Positions 10,231 through 11,834 of a stretch of DNA of 11,834 nt are shown here, in pieces. Under the pieces are notes generated by a model. The model ran no database searches and was not told the origin of the DNA. It saw only the letters and a list, made by a program, of their open reading frames with translations. The position numbers were made by a program, and so were the translations under genes. Source of the DNA: an uncultured Clostridia bacterium (GTDB lineage: Bacteria; Bacillota; Clostridia; Christensenellales; Aristaeellaceae); NCBI GenBank assembly GCA_934631055.1, contig CAKTXP010000063.1, positions 1-11,834 of the forward strand. The letters are read 5' to 3'. Position 1 is the stretch's first letter. Each line of letters begins with the position of its first letter.

Positions 10231-11834
10231 ATGAAAAAACCGTTCTTTTCCGTGCCGAACGCGCTGTTTTTGCATACGCTGACGACTTTTTTGATCGGCA
10301 TTGGCTGCACCTATCCGCTTTCCCTGTCGCTGGGGCTGACGGCGCCGCTGACGCTGAGCGTCGGCTGCTGTGCGCTGGTTGCGCTGGCGTTTGCGCTGCT
10401 TGACTGCCTGCCGCGCCTGCGCGCGCTGGCGTATCCGCTGCTGCTTGTTGTCATCTGTGCGCTCGTTTTCAGCCTGCGCGGGCAGTTGAACGCTGTCAGC
10501 GCCGCGCTGACCCTTCTTTTGAATGGGCATGCGCTTGCGCTCGCGGCGTATTCCCGTGCGCTTGTCGTACTGTTTTCGCTCGTTTTCACCGGTGTCGGCG
10601 CGGCACTTTCCCGAAGTGAGCAGGCGTTTTTCCCGCTTGCGCTTCTGGTGATCGTGCTGCTGTTCATCGTTTCGTTTCTGGGCATTGAGGTCGGCGCATT
10701 CTCGCTCCTTCCTCTCGTGCTTGCGCTGATTCTGAGCGGACGCGCGCCGGGCGTATCCGCAAAGCGGCTCATTCCCATGGCGGCGGCAGCGCTGGGCATT
10801 GTCGCGCTGATGATGCCGATGGCGTCGCAGACCGTGCCCGAACTGAACGACCTCGCCCGGCGCATGCGCCAGAAAATCGACGATTATCTGTTCTTCACCG
10901 ACGCACGCACGACCTTTTCGCTCAGCACGACCGGCTATCAGCCGCTGGGCGTCAGCCAGCTCGGCGGACCCGCCAATCCGGAGGAAACCCCCGTGATGCA
11001 GGTTCGCACCGGCGGCAGGACGCTTCTGCGCGGCGCGATTAAGAACGAGTATGACGGCTCGGCTTGGACGGACTCGACCTCCGGACGGCGCTATCTGCTC
11101 ATCAATCCGCGCTTTATCCTGCTGAAACGGGATCTGTTCGACCTTGACCGTCCGGAGAAAGCCATCAAAAGCCAGCTTCCGTCGAGCGAACCCATCACCG
11201 TGCTGATGCGTGCCGACAGCGCCAGCACGCTGTACCTTACCCAGCGCTTTTCCGCGCTCTCCGGTGCGGGCATCGTCCCCTATTTTTCGCCCGCAAGCGA
11301 GGTTTTTGGAACGCGGAGCCTGTCCATAGGCGACAGCTACACCTTTAACGGCGTGCGCATGAGCTATGACACACAGGGCGTCCGCGACGCCGTGCTTGCC
11401 GCTTCGCAGACGACGGATAATCACTTTGAAGCCGTAAAAGAAACTTACCTCGCCGTGCCTGCGGGCGTTGAATCGGACGTCTATGCTTTGGTCGCGCGCA
11501 TCACGCAGGACGCGCAAAACGACTTCGACCGCGCCGCCGCGCTCTGTGCCTATCTGCGGAGCGCCTATCCGTATACGCTCGACCAAAGCATCCCGCCGAC
11601 AGATCGCGATTTCGTCTCCTGGTTCCTGCTGACGGAACGGCAGGGCTATTGCACGTCGTTCGCCAGCGCTATGGCGGTCATGGCGCGCATAGCGGGGCTT
11701 CCTTCCCGATATATCGAGGGGTATGCCGCCGTTCCGGACAGCGACGGTGTTGCGCGCGTCACGCAGAAGAACGCGCATGCGTGGACGGAGATCTACTTCA
11801 GCGGTTTTGGCTGGCTGAGCTTTGACGCCACGCC
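10231..11834 (+). CDS. Membrane-anchored transglutaminase-like protein (TgpA type), partial at the right edge
   Basis: An open frame of 534 codons runs without a stop from the ATG at 10231 to the edge. Residues 11-198 hold about six to seven hydrophobic segments. An outer domain follows with 'YDGSAW' (274-279), typical of this family. The transglutaminase-like core then shows a full Cys-His-Asp triad: Cys474 in 'QGYCTSFASAMAVMARIAGLPS', His516 in 'NAHAWTEIYF' and Asp532 in 'WLSFDAT'. The domain should face outside the cell and may crosslink or cleave wall or surface proteins; the substrate is unknown. A further membrane helix and a DUF4129-like tail are expected beyond the window. The gene follows DUF58 by 27 nt, with only a weak AAAGG ribosome site, so it is likely co-translated with the upstream genes. 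Confidence 0.93.
   Translation, partial: MKKPFFSVPNALFLHTLTTFLIGIGCTYPLSLSLGLTAPLTLSVGCCALVALAFALLDCLPRLRALAYPLLLVVICALVFSLRGQLNAVSAALTLLLNGHALALAAYSRALVVLFSLVFTGVGAALSRSEQAFFPLALLVIVLLFIVSFLGIEVGAFSLLPLVLALILSGRAPGVSAKRLIPMAAAALGIVALMMPMASQTVPELNDLARRMRQKIDDYLFFTDARTTFSLSTTGYQPLGVSQLGGPANPEETPVMQVRTGGRTLLRGAIKNEYDGSAWTDSTSGRRYLLINPRFILLKRDLFDLDRPEKAIKSQLPSSEPITVLMRADSASTLYLTQRFSALSGAGIVPYFSPASEVFGTRSLSIGDSYTFNGVRMSYDTQGVRDAVLAASQTTDNHFEAVKETYLAVPAGVESDVYALVARITQDAQNDFDRAAALCAYLRSAYPYTLDQSIPPTDRDFVSWFLLTERQGYCTSFASAMAVMARIAGLPSRYIEGYAAVPDSDGVARVTQKNAHAWTEIYFSGFGWLSFDAT

Noticed and set aside
9064..11778. A 904-codon open frame on the minus strand opposite DUF58 and the transglutaminase gene
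   Set aside because: Its product is a low-complexity Arg/Gln/Ala/Gly-rich string with no domain, typical of a GC-rich antisense shadow. The plus strand carries well-supported families with coupled starts over the same bases.

Overview
The window reads as chromosomal DNA from a GC-rich, endospore-forming Gram-positive bacterium of the Clostridia type. The pointers are a SipL-like spore-coat morphogenesis protein (SPOCS/DUF3794 repeats plus a LysM-like tail), a YitT membrane protein with a DUF2179 tail, a MazF of the Bacillus NdoA type, strong AGGAGG-type ribosome binding sites, and an acpS-nnr-mazF gene order common in Firmicutes. I cannot name the species. No phage, CRISPR, rRNA or tRNA genes are visible.

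Layout. From 1 to about 7905 all genes lie on the minus strand. In transcription order they are birA and acpS (8-nt overlap), nnr, mazF, yitT, a BMP-family substrate-binding protein gene (bmp), and a sipL-like gene. A divergent promoter region (7906-8116) follows. On the plus strand come moxR, a DUF58 gene (ATGA overlap with moxR) and a membrane transglutaminase-like gene that runs off the right edge. birA and acpS encode enzymes that install biotin and phosphopantetheine. nnr repairs damaged NAD(P)H. mazF is an mRNA interferase toxin gene with no antitoxin gene beside it. The plus-strand trio is the recurrent MoxR-DUF58-transglutaminase cassette, thought to act at the cell envelope. Very long open frames opposite these genes (for example about 900 codons opposite DUF58/transglutaminase) are GC-rich shadow frames.

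The least ordinary content is intergenic. Three gaps between same-strand genes (1651-1812, 3075-3333, 6323-6559) each hold two copies of a repeat made of two to four small perfect hairpins, mostly with exactly 3-nt loops. In every gap the two copies face each other. Stems differ between copies but stay self-complementary, and a 31-bp stretch occurs in inverted orientation on both sides of bmp. This resembles REP/BIME-type palindromic elements. A different element of about 130 bp with imperfect terminal inverted repeats fills the mazF-yitT gap, supplies two bases of the mazF stop codon and may carry a promoter for yitT.

Regulatory signals with good sequence support are: a perfect extended -10 promoter for bmp with an 8-bp palindrome just after the predicted start; a matching promoter for birA; a TTGCCA-17-TATAAT promoter for moxR with an inverted repeat in its leader; a sigma-E-like -10 (CATACAGT) before the sipL-like gene; and intrinsic terminators after bmp and sipL.
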